Shown here: positions 1-8,026 of the stretch, one piece after another
Position numbering within the stretch: the stretch's first letter is position 1
Layout: every line of letters begins with the position of its first letter
DNA from: Streptomyces solicavernae
GTDB lineage: Bacteria > Actinomycetota > Actinomycetes > Streptomycetales > Streptomycetaceae
Direction: 5' to 3'
Assembly (NCBI RefSeq): GCF_029968095.1
Contig: NZ_JASCIR010000002.1
Span: 124,001 to 188,000, forward strand
Length of the DNA: 64,000 nt
Made by a program: the position numbers and the translations under genes
Notes under the pieces: model-generated
The model's database searches: none
Told to the model about the DNA's origin: nothing
Seen by the model: the letters and a program-made list of their open reading frames with translations, nothing else

Positions 1-2
1 CC

Positions 3-230
3 GAGGGCGCCACCGACTACCTTCAGGTGGACGTCCGCGAGCCGAAGCGGATCCTCGAACTGACCGCCGTGACCCTGGACTTCGACCGGCCGGTGGCCAC
101 GCTCGGCGCCTCCTTCGCCGAGGCCGCCGTGCAGGCCGGGAAGGACTCCGGCAGCGATGCGGAGATCGACACGTCCGACCGCAACGCCGAGCTCGTCAAG
201 CAGCTCAAGGCTGACTCCGGCGAACCGGCA
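3..230 (+). pseudogene. C-terminal remnant of a second sugar-binding protein
   Basis: The reading frame open at the left edge (frame beginning at base 3) encodes a stretch resembling part of the binding protein that follows: residues reading TLGASFAEAAVQAGKDSG, then AEIDT, parallel [18 protein letters not shown] and AEIDT of the downstream protein. The resemblance stops near base 230, before the conserved end of the family (the DQQPYLQGY region), and the frame then runs on as arginine/proline-rich shadow sequence without a stop. I read it as the truncated tail of a tandem paralogue whose body lies left of the window. Whether the full gene is intact outside cannot be seen. Confidence 0.5.
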
Positions 231-393
231 CCCGTTGACGACGGCGAGCCGCCCACGCAACCCCGGCGAACAGCACCCGGCGACCCCGCTGCCCGCACCC
301 CTGATCGCCGTGACCGATACTGGGGCGTTCGGGGCGGACCGCCGGCCCGCCCCACCGCACCACCCGGCAGCACACCGAGAAGGGCACGACTTC

Positions 394-1395
394 GTGGCAA
401 GAGTTCGGACCTGGGCAGCCCTCGCGCTCGCGGCGGTGCTCGGCATCGCGCTCACCGGCTGCAGCAGCACCGGCGGCAAGCGCGCCGAGGACGCCCGCAA
501 GGCCCAGGCACAGGGCAGGGCCGCGGTCGACACCCCGCGCTGGACGATCGCCATGGTCACCCACTCGGGCGACGGCGACACCTTCTGGGACATCGTCCGC
601 AAGGGCGCCGAACAGGCCGCCGTCAAGGACAACATCAACTTCCTGTACGCCAACCACGACGAGGGCAAGGAGCAGGCCCAGCTGGTCAACTCCTACATCG
701 ACAAGAGGGTCGACGGTCTGATCGTCACCCTCGCCAAGCCCGACGCGATGAAGGCGTCCCTGGCCCGCGCCCGCAAGGCCGGTATCCCGGTGATCACCGT
801 CAACTCCGGCTCCGCCGAGTCCAAGGAGTTCGGCGCCCTCGCCCACATCGGCCAGGACGAGGAGATCGCAGGCGAGGCGGTCGGCGAGGAGCTCAACAAG
901 CGCGGGAAGAAGAAGGCCCTGTGCGTGCTGCACGAGCAGGGCAACGTCGGCCACGAGCAGCGCTGTGCCGGCGCGAGGAAGACCTTCGACGGCACGATGC
1001 AGAACCTCTACGTCGACGGCACCAACATGCCCGACGTCCAGTCCGGCATCAGCGCCAAGCTGCAGTCCGACTCCGCCATCGACGCGGTCGTCACGCTCGG
1101 CGCGCCCTTCGCCGACACCGCGGTCAAGGCCAAGGAGGACGTGGGCAGCAAGGCGGAGATCGACACCTTCGACCTGAACGCCAAGGTCGCCGCGGGCCTC
1201 AAGTCCCGCGACCTCGGCTTCGCCGTCGACCAGCAGCCGTACCTCCAGGGGTACGAGGCGGTCGACCTGCTGTGGCTGTACAAGTACAACGCCGACGTCC
1301 TCGGCGGCGGCCGGCCCGTGCTCACCGGCCCGGAGATCGTCACCGCGAAGGACGCCGCCAAGCTGGAGGAGTTCGCGAAGCGGGGGACCCGGTGA
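394..1395 (+). CDS. Sugar ABC transporter substrate-binding lipoprotein
   Basis: A 333-aa periplasmic-binding-protein-like (ribose/xylose type, Peripla_BP_4) solute receptor, predicted to be tethered to the outer face of the membrane. It begins with a short signal peptide ending in the lipobox LTGC, so the mature protein is a lipoprotein. The family motif around [19 protein letters not shown] near the C-terminus marks the sugar-binding fold. The GTG at 394 is chosen because an AGAAGGG ribosome site lies 9 nt upstream and because the signal peptide starts there; the frame is open further 5' but that part is not signal-like. It overlaps the permease gene by 4 nt (GTGA), so translation is coupled. 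The substrate is probably a monosaccharide, given the ROK kinase downstream, but it is not identified. Confidence 0.88.
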   Translation: MARVRTWAALALAAVLGIALTGCSSTGGKRAEDARKAQAQGRAAVDTPRWTIAMVTHSGDGDTFWDIVRKGAEQAAVKDNINFLYANHDEGKEQAQLVNSYIDKRVDGLIVTLAKPDAMKASLARARKAGIPVITVNSGSAESKEFGALAHIGQDEEIAGEAVGEELNKRGKKKALCVLHEQGNVGHEQRCAGARKTFDGTMQNLYVDGTNMPDVQSGISAKLQSDSAIDAVVTLGAPFADTAVKAKEDVGSKAEIDTFDLNAKVAAGLKSRDLGFAVDQQPYLQGYEAVDLLWLYKYNADVLGGGRPVLTGPEIVTAKDAAKLEEFAKRGTR

Positions 1396-2465
1396 GCGCG
1401 ACCGCCCCGGCCCCGGCGCCGGACAGACCGGGCAAGCCGGACAAGCGCGCCGACGAACGGCTCCTGAAGACCTCGCACCTGCGCAAGCTGCTCGGCCGGC
1501 CCGAACTGGGCGCGGTCGTCGGCGCCGTCGCCGTGTTCATGTTCTTCTCGTTCGCCGCGGACAGCTTCCTGCGCGCGGCCAGCCTGTCGACGGTCCTGTA
1601 CGCCTCGTCGACGATCGGGATCATGGCGGTGCCGGTGGCGCTCCTTATGATCGGCGGGGAGTTCGACCTGTCCGCGGGCGTCCTGGTGACCAGCTCCGCG
1701 CTGATCTCGTCGATGTTCAGCTACCAGATGACGGCGAACGTCTGGGTGGGCGTGGGCGTCTCGCTGCTCACCACCCTCGCCATCGGCGTCTTCAACGGCT
1801 TCATGCTGACCCGTACGAAACTGCCCAGCTTCATCATCACGCTCGGCACGTTCTTGATGCTCACCGGGCTGAACCTGGGCTTCACCAAGCTGATCAGCGG
1901 CACCGTCTCCACCAAGACGATCGCCGACATGGAGGGCTTCGAGTCCGCGAAGGCGCTGTTCGCCTCGCAGTTCACCCTCGGCGGCGTCGCCTTCAAGGTG
2001 ACGATTCTGTGGTGGATCGCCCTGGTCGCCGTCGCCACCTGGATCCTGCTCCGCACCCGCGCGGGCAACTGGATCTTCGCGGTCGGCGGCAACATGGACG
2101 CCGCACGCGCGGTGGGCGTCCCGGTCGTCAAGACCAAAATCGGGCTCTATATGGGGGTCGGTTTCGCCGCCTGGGTGTCGGGACAGCACCTGCTTTTCTC
2201 CTTCGACGCGGTGCAGTCCGGCGAGGGCGTCGGCAACGAGCTGATCTACATCGTCGCGGCCGTCATCGGCGGCTCCCTGATCACCGGCGGCTACGGCTCC
2301 GCGATCGGCTCCGCCTTCGGCGCGTTCATCTTCGGCATGACCGGCAAGGGCATCGTGTACGCGGAGTGGAACGCCGACTGGTACAAGTTCTTCCTCGGAG
2401 CGATGCTCCTCCTGGCGACCCTCCTGAACCACTGGGTCCGCAAGCGTGCGGAGGCCACGACATGA
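1392..2465 (+). CDS. Sugar ABC transporter permease (BPD_transp_2 family)
   Basis: A 357-aa inner-membrane permease of the RbsC/XylH type. After a hydrophilic N-terminus of about 45 residues come roughly eight to ten hydrophobic segments; the family signature [20 protein letters not shown] and the later [16 protein letters not shown] loop, which contacts the ATPase, are both present. It is encoded between the binding protein and the ATPase with 4-nt overlaps on both sides (GTGA at the start, ATGA at the end), the layout of a single coupled operon. Only one permease gene is present, as expected for this transporter class, where a homodimer forms the channel. The solute is not identifiable from sequence alone. 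Confidence 0.9.
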   Translation: MSATAPAPAPDRPGKPDKRADERLLKTSHLRKLLGRPELGAVVGAVAVFMFFSFAADSFLRAASLSTVLYASSTIGIMAVPVALLMIGGEFDLSAGVLVTSSALISSMFSYQMTANVWVGVGVSLLTTLAIGVFNGFMLTRTKLPSFIITLGTFLMLTGLNLGFTKLISGTVSTKTIADMEGFESAKALFASQFTLGGVAFKVTILWWIALVAVATWILLRTRAGNWIFAVGGNMDAARAVGVPVVKTKIGLYMGVGFAAWVSGQHLLFSFDAVQSGEGVGNELIYIVAAVIGGSLITGGYGSAIGSAFGAFIFGMTGKGIVYAEWNADWYKFFLGAMLLLATLLNHWVRKRAEATT

Positions 2466-3280
2466 CGACCGAAGCCGTGAACAGAGCCGGGACCCCGCTG
2501 GTCGAGCTGGACTCGGTCAGCAAGTACTACGGCAACATCCGCGCCCTGGAAGGCGTCTCCCTGCAGGTGCACGCGGGGGAGGTGTCCTGCGTCCTCGGCG
2601 ACAACGGCGCCGGCAAGTCCACCCTGATCAAGATCATCGCGGGGCTGCACCAGCACGACGCGGGCACCTTCCGCATCCAGGACGAGGAGACCCGCCTCAG
2701 CAACCCGCGCGACGCCCTGGACCGCGGCATCGCCACCGTCTACCAGGACCTCGCCGTCGTCCCGCTGATGCCCGTCTGGCGGAACTTCTTCCTCGGCTCC
2801 GAGCCGACCAGGGGCACCGGCCCCTTCCAGCGCCTCGACGTCGAGCGGATGCGCCGTACGACCCGCGAGGAACTGCTCCGCATGGGCATCGACCTGCGCG
2901 ACGTCGACCAGCCCATCGGCACCCTCTCCGGCGGCGAGCGCCAGTGCGTCGCCATCGCGCGTGCGGTGTATTTCGGCGCGAAGGTCCTGGTCCTGGACGA
3001 GCCGACCGCGGCCCTCGGCGTGAAGCAGTCCGGCGTCGTCCTCAAGTACGTGGCCGCCGCGCGTGACGCAGGCCTCGGAGTGGTGCTCATCACGCACAAC
3101 CCGCACCACGCCTACCTCGTGGGCGACCGGTTCGTCCTCCTCAAGCGCGGCGCGATGGCCGGCAGCCACCTCCGCGAGGAGATCGCCCTGGACGAGCTCA
3201 CCCGCCAGATGGCGGGCGGTTCGGAGCTGGAGGAGCTGAGCCACGAACTGGAACGGGCCCAGGGGAAGCAGGACGACTGA
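2462..3280 (+). CDS. Sugar ABC transporter ATP-binding protein (single domain)
   Basis: A 272-aa ABC ATPase with Walker A GDNGAGKS, signature LSGGERQ and Walker B VLVLDEP, so it is predicted to be catalytically competent. It couples ATP hydrolysis to the permease encoded immediately upstream (ATGA overlap). Unlike RbsA or XylG, which are double-length fusions of two ATPase domains, this is a single domain and would act as a homodimer, as in other actinomycete single-domain versions. The C-terminal 20 residues are charged. A GC-rich imperfect stem around 3285-3312 separates it from the ROK kinase, which has its own promoter. Confidence 0.9.
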   Translation: MTTEAVNRAGTPLVELDSVSKYYGNIRALEGVSLQVHAGEVSCVLGDNGAGKSTLIKIIAGLHQHDAGTFRIQDEETRLSNPRDALDRGIATVYQDLAVVPLMPVWRNFFLGSEPTRGTGPFQRLDVERMRRTTREELLRMGIDLRDVDQPIGTLSGGERQCVAIARAVYFGAKVLVLDEPTAALGVKQSGVVLKYVAAARDAGLGVVLITHNPHHAYLVGDRFVLLKRGAMAGSHLREEIALDELTRQMAGGSELEELSHELERAQGKQDD

Positions 3281-3330
3281 TCCACCCCGGCCCCGGTCCG
3301 GGCTCACCGGGCCTTGACACCCGTCCCCCG

Positions 3331-3336
3331 TAGAAT
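3331..3336 (+). promoter_or_regulatory. -10 element of a leaderless promoter for the ROK kinase
   Basis: TAGAAT lies 8 nt before the ATG at 3345 and there is no ribosome-binding sequence in the gap (CGCCCCCG), so transcription should start at or next to the A of the start codon. TTGACA at 3314-3319 is only 11 nt upstream of the -10, the same geometry as the DNA-damage promoter at 5113-5135, but its downstream bases do not match that consensus. Confidence 0.45.
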
Positions 3337-3344
3337 CGCCCCCG

Positions 3345-4502
3345 ATGAGCACCTACCGCGACTTCGCCCACCGCGGCTCCGCGCGCGCCACCGTCCTGCG
3401 GACCGTCGGCACCCGCGAGCGCCGCTCCCACCTCTCCGCCCCGCGCGTGCCGACCGTCGGCATCGACATCGGCGGTACGAAGGTGATGGCGGGCGTCGTG
3501 GACGCGGACGGCCAGATCCTGGAGAAGGTCAGGACGGAGACGCCGGACAAGTCCAAGAGCCCCAAGGTCGTCGAGGACACCATCTGCGAGCTGGTGCTCG
3601 ACCTCTCCGACCGGCACGACGTCCACGCGGTCGGCATCGGCGCGGCCGGCTGGGTCGACGCGGACCGCAACCGCGTCCTGTTCGCCCCCCACCTGTCCTG
3701 GCGCAACGAACCCCTGCGCGACTCCCTGCAGTCCCGCCTCGCCGTCCCGGTGATGGTCGACAACGACGCCAACACCGCGGCCTGGGCCGAGTGGCGCTTC
3801 GGCGCGGGCGCGGGCGAGGACCACCTCGTCATGATCACGCTCGGCACCGGCATCGGCGGCGCGATCCTGGAGGACGGCCAGGTCAAGCGCGGCAAGTACG
3901 GCGTCGCGGGCGAGTTCGGCCATATGCAGGTCGTGCCCGGCGGCCACCGCTGCCCCTGCGGCAACCGCGGCTGCTGGGAGCAGTACAGCTCCGGCAACGC
4001 GCTCGTACGGGAGGCCCGCGAGCTGGCCGCCGCCGACTCCCCGGTCGCGTACAACATCATCGACCGCGTCAAGGGCCAGATCCCCGAGATCACCGGCCCG
4101 CTGATCACCGAGCTGGCGCGCGAGGGCGACGCGATGTGCGTCGAGCTGCTGCAGGACATCGGACAGTGGCTCGGCGTCGGCATCGCCAACCTCGCCGCCG
4201 CCCTCGACCCGTCCTGCTTCGTCATCGGCGGCGGCGTCAGCGCCGCCGACGACCTCCTCATCGGCCCCGCCCGCGACGCCTTCCGCCGCCACCTCACCGG
4301 CCGCGGATACCGTCCGGAGGCCCGGATCACCCAGGCCCAGCTCGGCCCGGAGGCGGGCATGGTGGGCGCCGCCGACCTGGCGCGCCTAGTCGCCCGCCGC
4401 TTCCGCCGCGCCAACCGCCGCAGACTCGAACGCTACGAGCGGTACGAGCGGTACGCGCAGGCGATCCGCACCACCACCCGCCACACCCAGGGAAACAAGT
4501 AG
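3345..4502 (+). CDS. ROK family sugar kinase (glucokinase-like)
   Basis: A 385-aa ROK kinase, predicted to phosphorylate a hexose with ATP in the cytosol. The N-terminal phosphate-binding motif GIDIGGTK lies near residues 38-45, the catalytic region DNDANTAAWAEWRFG follows in the middle, and the ROK zinc motif is present as CPCGNRGCWEQ. There is no N-terminal helix-turn-helix, so this is an enzyme rather than a NagC/XylR-type ROK repressor. About 35 basic residues precede the ROK domain and the C-terminal tail repeats RYE units. It sits directly behind the sugar transporter, which suggests it phosphorylates the imported sugar. The start is leaderless. The exact sugar (glucose, mannose or other) cannot be assigned. 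Confidence 0.88.
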   Translation: MSTYRDFAHRGSARATVLRTVGTRERRSHLSAPRVPTVGIDIGGTKVMAGVVDADGQILEKVRTETPDKSKSPKVVEDTICELVLDLSDRHDVHAVGIGAAGWVDADRNRVLFAPHLSWRNEPLRDSLQSRLAVPVMVDNDANTAAWAEWRFGAGAGEDHLVMITLGTGIGGAILEDGQVKRGKYGVAGEFGHMQVVPGGHRCPCGNRGCWEQYSSGNALVREARELAAADSPVAYNIIDRVKGQIPEITGPLITELAREGDAMCVELLQDIGQWLGVGIANLAAALDPSCFVIGGGVSAADDLLIGPARDAFRRHLTGRGYRPEARITQAQLGPEAGMVGAADLARLVARRFRRANRRRLERYERYERYAQAIRTTTRHTQGNK

Positions 4503-5081
4503 ATGAACCCTTCCGTACCCGGCCCGTCCACCCCGCCGGAGGGTTCGAAGCCGCCCGAGGACCGGGGGCACATGCTCCGCCGCCGCTGGTTCACGGCGGT
4601 CATCATCGTGCTCCTGATCGGCATCCCCGCCGGCTACCTGGCGATCTCCGCCGGGCAGAGCCGGGCAAGCGGCCGCGACAAGGAGGAGAAGTACTCCGCG
4701 ACCGGCCTCACCTCGGCCTGGCCCTCGCGCGTGCAGCGCCGCATCTACGAGGTGCCGATCCCGTCGTACTCCCGCCGCGTCGCGTACTACGAGACCAACA
4801 ACTGGCGCACCAGCAGGCTGTACGTTCAGTTCCTCACCAGCAACGACGGCCTGAAGAGGTTCCTCAAGAGCATGGACAAGAAGGCCGCCGACCTGAAGGA
4901 GGGCGACATGACGCTCAGCAAGCGCGACCGCGACGTCGTCGGCTGGACGTTCAAGAACTCCGGACCCTTCTACGGCCTGGAGCACGAGCAGCCGGACCCG
5001 CGCCCCAGCCACGACGTGTACGTGGACCGCAGCAACCCGCACCACCCGATGGTCTACGTCGTCTCGACGGCCAACCCGTAG
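4503..5081 (+). CDS. Small membrane-anchored protein of unknown function
   Basis: A 192-aa protein whose ATG directly abuts the stop codon of the ROK kinase (TAG then ATG, no gap), so it is probably cotranslated with it. Residues 1-25 are hydrophilic and rich in proline; one strong hydrophobic segment (WFTAVIIVLLIGIPAGYLAI) follows, and the remaining about 145 residues would lie outside the cell. I recognise no catalytic motif. It has no lipobox and is not a typical transporter part. The position between a sugar kinase and a helicase is the only contextual clue. Confidence 0.7.
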   Translation: MNPSVPGPSTPPEGSKPPEDRGHMLRRRWFTAVIIVLLIGIPAGYLAISAGQSRASGRDKEEKYSATGLTSAWPSRVQRRIYEVPIPSYSRRVAYYETNNWRTSRLYVQFLTSNDGLKRFLKSMDKKAADLKEGDMTLSKRDRDVVGWTFKNSGPFYGLEHEQPDPRPSHDVYVDRSNPHHPMVYVVSTANP

Positions 5082-5112
5082 CCTGCCTGCGCGTTTGCCG
5101 CCGCCCGGCCGA

Positions 5113-5135
5113 TTGTCAGTGCCCCTCCGTAGAGT
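5113..5135 (+). promoter_or_regulatory. PafBC / RecA-NDp type DNA-damage promoter
   Basis: The sequence reads TTGTCAGTG, eight bases, then TAGAGT. This matches the published mycobacterial RecA-independent damage promoter (tTGTCRgtg-N8-TAnnnT), the motif recognised with the activator PafBC, at every defined position. It lies 48 nt upstream of the predicted ATG of the SNF2 helicase. Two further copies of the motif class occur in the window, at 51699-51721 and 54743-54765. Confidence 0.8.
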
Positions 5136-5182
5136 CGTAGACGTCCGGTCGACGACCGATCCCGGAGGGGGTGAGCTGTGCC

Positions 5183-8026
5183 ATGACCGAAGTGCTGGAA
5201 CGACGAGAGGCGGGGGGCGCCGACCCGCGCCTCCGTCTCGCCGCCGTCTTCCTGCCCGCCGTGCTGCCGCGTGAGGGCCGGCTCGCGCTCTGGGACCCCG
5301 AGGGCGGCCCGCTCCCGGACGCCCCGGGCACACCCGCCGAGCTGACGGTCGTACGCAACCGGGGCGCCGTCGTCCGCAGGGCCACCGCACCCGCCCTGAC
5401 GCTGCCGGTCGACGCGGCGCTGCCGCTGCTCCTCGCCGCGCACCCGCCGGCGCGCCCGCACCCGTCCGTCCACCCCGCCACGGCCTGCTGGGGCGCCGCG
5501 GCCCGCCTCGCCCTGCGCCTCGTGGCCCGCGGCCGCCTGCTGCCCGGCCTCACCGCGGACGACCGGGACGCCTGGCGCGCGGGCCCGCTGGAGAGCGGCG
5601 ACTTCGAGCAGCTGCGCGCCATCGCCGCCGCGCTGCCGTACGAAGGCCATGCCGTCCCCCTCGAAGACGCCGTTCCGCTGCAGCTGCCGCAGCCCGAGGC
5701 CCTGATGCGGGCGTTCCTCGACGCGGTCGCGGACTGTCTGCCGCGCACCCCGGCCGCGGCGCACTCCGTCGGCGCCCCGTTCGCCGCGCGCGCCCCGCAG
5801 CGCCTGCCGCACGCGCGCGAGTGGGCCGCCGAAGCCGCCGCAGGCATGGACGCGGGCGTGCGCATCTCGCTCCGCCTCGACCTGTCGGGCCGCGACCTGT
5901 TCGACCGCAGCGACGAGGACCGCACGGCGGGCGCGGCCGTGGTGCAGGTGCACAGCCTCGCCGACCCCACCCTCGTCATCGACGCGCGCGCCCTGTGGGA
6001 CGGCGAGGGCGAGGAGACCTTCGGGCCCCGCGCGCGCGTGGACGCCGCCCTCGCCCTGCGGCGCGCGGCCCGCGTCTGGCCACCCCTGGAACGCCTCACC
6101 GAACAGCCCGCCCCGGACGTACTCCCGCTCTCCGAGACGGAGTTGTACGACCTGCTCGGCACCGCCACGGCCCGCCTCGGCGCCGCCGGGGTCGCCGTGC
6201 ACTGGCCGCGCGACCTCGCACAGGACCTGTCGGCCGCCGCCGTGGTGCGCTCCGCTCCCGGCTCCGCGACGGACGGCACGGGGTTCTTCGAGGCCGAGAA
6301 GCTCCTGGAGTTCCGCTGGCAGTTGGCGCTCGGCGGCGATCCGCTCACCGAGGCCGAGATGGACCGGCTCGCCGAGTCGCACCGGCCCGTCGTCCGGCTG
6401 CGCGACCGGTGGGTGCTCGTCGACCCGGCGCTCGTCCGCAAGGCCCGCAAACGCGAACTCGGGCTGCTTGACCCGGTCGACGCCCTGTCGGTCGCCCTCA
6501 CCGGCACGGCCGACGTCGACGGCGAGGAGGTCGAGGCCGTCCCCGTCGGTGCGCTCGCCGAGCTGCGGGACCGCCTCACCACGGGCCTCGCCCCGGCACA
6601 GCCGCCGCCCGGCCTGGACGCCGAGCTGCGGGAGTACCAACTCCGCGGCCTGGCCTGGCTCGACCTCATGACCTCACTCGGCCTCGGCGGCTGCCTCGCG
6701 GACGACATGGGCCTCGGCAAGACCGTCACCCTCATCGCCCTGCACCTGCGCCGCGCCCGCCGCGAACCCACCCTGGTCGTCTGCCCCGCCTCCCTCCTCG
6801 GCAACTGGCAGCGGGAGATCACCCGCTTCGCGCCGGGAGTCCCGGTCCGCCGTTTCCACGGCGCGAACCGCTCCCTCGACGACCTGGACGGCGGTTTCGT
6901 CCTCACCACGTACGCCACGATGCGCACCACCGCCGCGCGCCTGGCCGAGCAGCCCTGGGGCATGGTCGTCGCGGACGAGGCACAGCACGTCAAGAACCCG
7001 CACTCCGCGACGGCGAAGGCGCTGCGCACGATTCCCGCCCCGGCCCGCATCGCCCTCACCGGCACGCCGGTCGAGAACAACCTCTCCGAGCTGTGGGCCC
7101 TCCTCGACTGGACGACGCCCGGCCTGCTCGGCCCGCTGAAGGCGTTCCGCTCCCGGCACGCGCGCGCGGTGGAGGGCGGCGAGCAGGACGAGGCGGTGGA
7201 GCGGCTGGCCCGCCTGGTCCGCCCGTTCCTGCTGCGCCGCAAGAAGTCCGACCCGGGCATCGTGCCCGAACTCCCGCCGAAGACGGAGACCGACCATCCG
7301 GTGCCGCTCTCCCGCGAACAGGCCTCGCTGTACGAAGCGGTGGTCCGCGAGTCGATGGCGGCGATCGAGGCGGCGCAGGGCATCGCGCGGCGCGGCCTCG
7401 TCCTGAAGCTGCTCGGCGCGCTCAAGCAGATCTGCAACCATCCGGCGCAGTACCTCAAGGAGTCCGCGGGCCGCTCGGGGCGGGTCCGCCTGGACGGCCG
7501 CTCCGGCAAACTCGACCTGCTCGACGAGCTGTTGGACACGATCCTCGCGGAGGACGGCTCGACGCTGATCTTCACGCAGTACGTCGGCATGGCCGAGCTG
7601 ATCGCCGGGCACCTGGAGGGGCGCGCGGTCCCGGCCGAGCTGCTGCACGGCGGGACGCCGGTGGTCGAGCGCGAGCGCATGGTCGACCGCTTCCAGTCCG
7701 GTGCGACCCCGGTCCTCGTCCTCTCCCTGAAGGCGGCGGGCACGGGCCTCAACCTCACCCGCGCGGGCCACGTCGTGCACTTCGACCGCTGGTGGAACCC
7801 GGCGGTGGAGGAGCAGGCCACGGACCGTGCGTACCGCATCGGGCAGACCCAGCCGGTGCAGGTGCACCGGCTGATCACCGAGGGCACGGTCGAGGACCGC
7901 ATCGCCGAGATGCTGGCGTCGAAACGCGCGTTGGCCGACGCGGTCCTCGGCTCGGGCGAGTCGGCCCTGACGGAACTCACGGATCGCGAACTGGCGGACC
8001 TGATCTCTCTGCGGAGGCCCGCATGA
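5183..8026 (+). CDS. SNF2-family DEAD/DEAH-type helicase
   Basis: A 947-aa SNF2-type DNA-dependent ATPase resembling mycobacterial HelZ. The N-terminal about 430 residues form an SNF2-associated region; the ATPase core follows with Walker A DDMGLGKT, the Walker B-like DEAQ box, motif III TGTPVENN and the C-terminal helicase motif RAYRIGQ. It is expected to remodel or translocate along DNA during repair. The ATG at 5183 is preferred over an in-frame GTG at 5171 because GGAGGGG (5164-5170) is then 12 nt upstream, while the GTG directly abuts it. It overlaps the SWIM zinc-finger gene by 4 nt (ATGA). The promoter upstream is of the PafBC damage-inducible class, which fits a repair role. Confidence 0.9.
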   Translation: MTEVLERREAGGADPRLRLAAVFLPAVLPREGRLALWDPEGGPLPDAPGTPAELTVVRNRGAVVRRATAPALTLPVDAALPLLLAAHPPARPHPSVHPATACWGAAARLALRLVARGRLLPGLTADDRDAWRAGPLESGDFEQLRAIAAALPYEGHAVPLEDAVPLQLPQPEALMRAFLDAVADCLPRTPAAAHSVGAPFAARAPQRLPHAREWAAEAAAGMDAGVRISLRLDLSGRDLFDRSDEDRTAGAAVVQVHSLADPTLVIDARALWDGEGEETFGPRARVDAALALRRAARVWPPLERLTEQPAPDVLPLSETELYDLLGTATARLGAAGVAVHWPRDLAQDLSAAAVVRSAPGSATDGTGFFEAEKLLEFRWQLALGGDPLTEAEMDRLAESHRPVVRLRDRWVLVDPALVRKARKRELGLLDPVDALSVALTGTADVDGEEVEAVPVGALAELRDRLTTGLAPAQPPPGLDAELREYQLRGLAWLDLMTSLGLGGCLADDMGLGKTVTLIALHLRRARREPTLVVCPASLLGNWQREITRFAPGVPVRRFHGANRSLDDLDGGFVLTTYATMRTTAARLAEQPWGMVVADEAQHVKNPHSATAKALRTIPAPARIALTGTPVENNLSELWALLDWTTPGLLGPLKAFRSRHARAVEGGEQDEAVERLARLVRPFLLRRKKSDPGIVPELPPKTETDHPVPLSREQASLYEAVVRESMAAIEAAQGIARRGLVLKLLGALKQICNHPAQYLKESAGRSGRVRLDGRSGKLDLLDELLDTILAEDGSTLIFTQYVGMAELIAGHLEGRAVPAELLHGGTPVVERERMVDRFQSGATPVLVLSLKAAGTGLNLTRAGHVVHFDRWWNPAVEEQATDRAYRIGQTQPVQVHRLITEGTVEDRIAEMLASKRALADAVLGSGESALTELTDRELADLISLRRPA

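Noticed and set aside
23..400. Leftward 125-codon frame over the remnant and spacer
   Set aside because: Arginine/serine-rich shadow of the coding strand, no ribosome site or motif.
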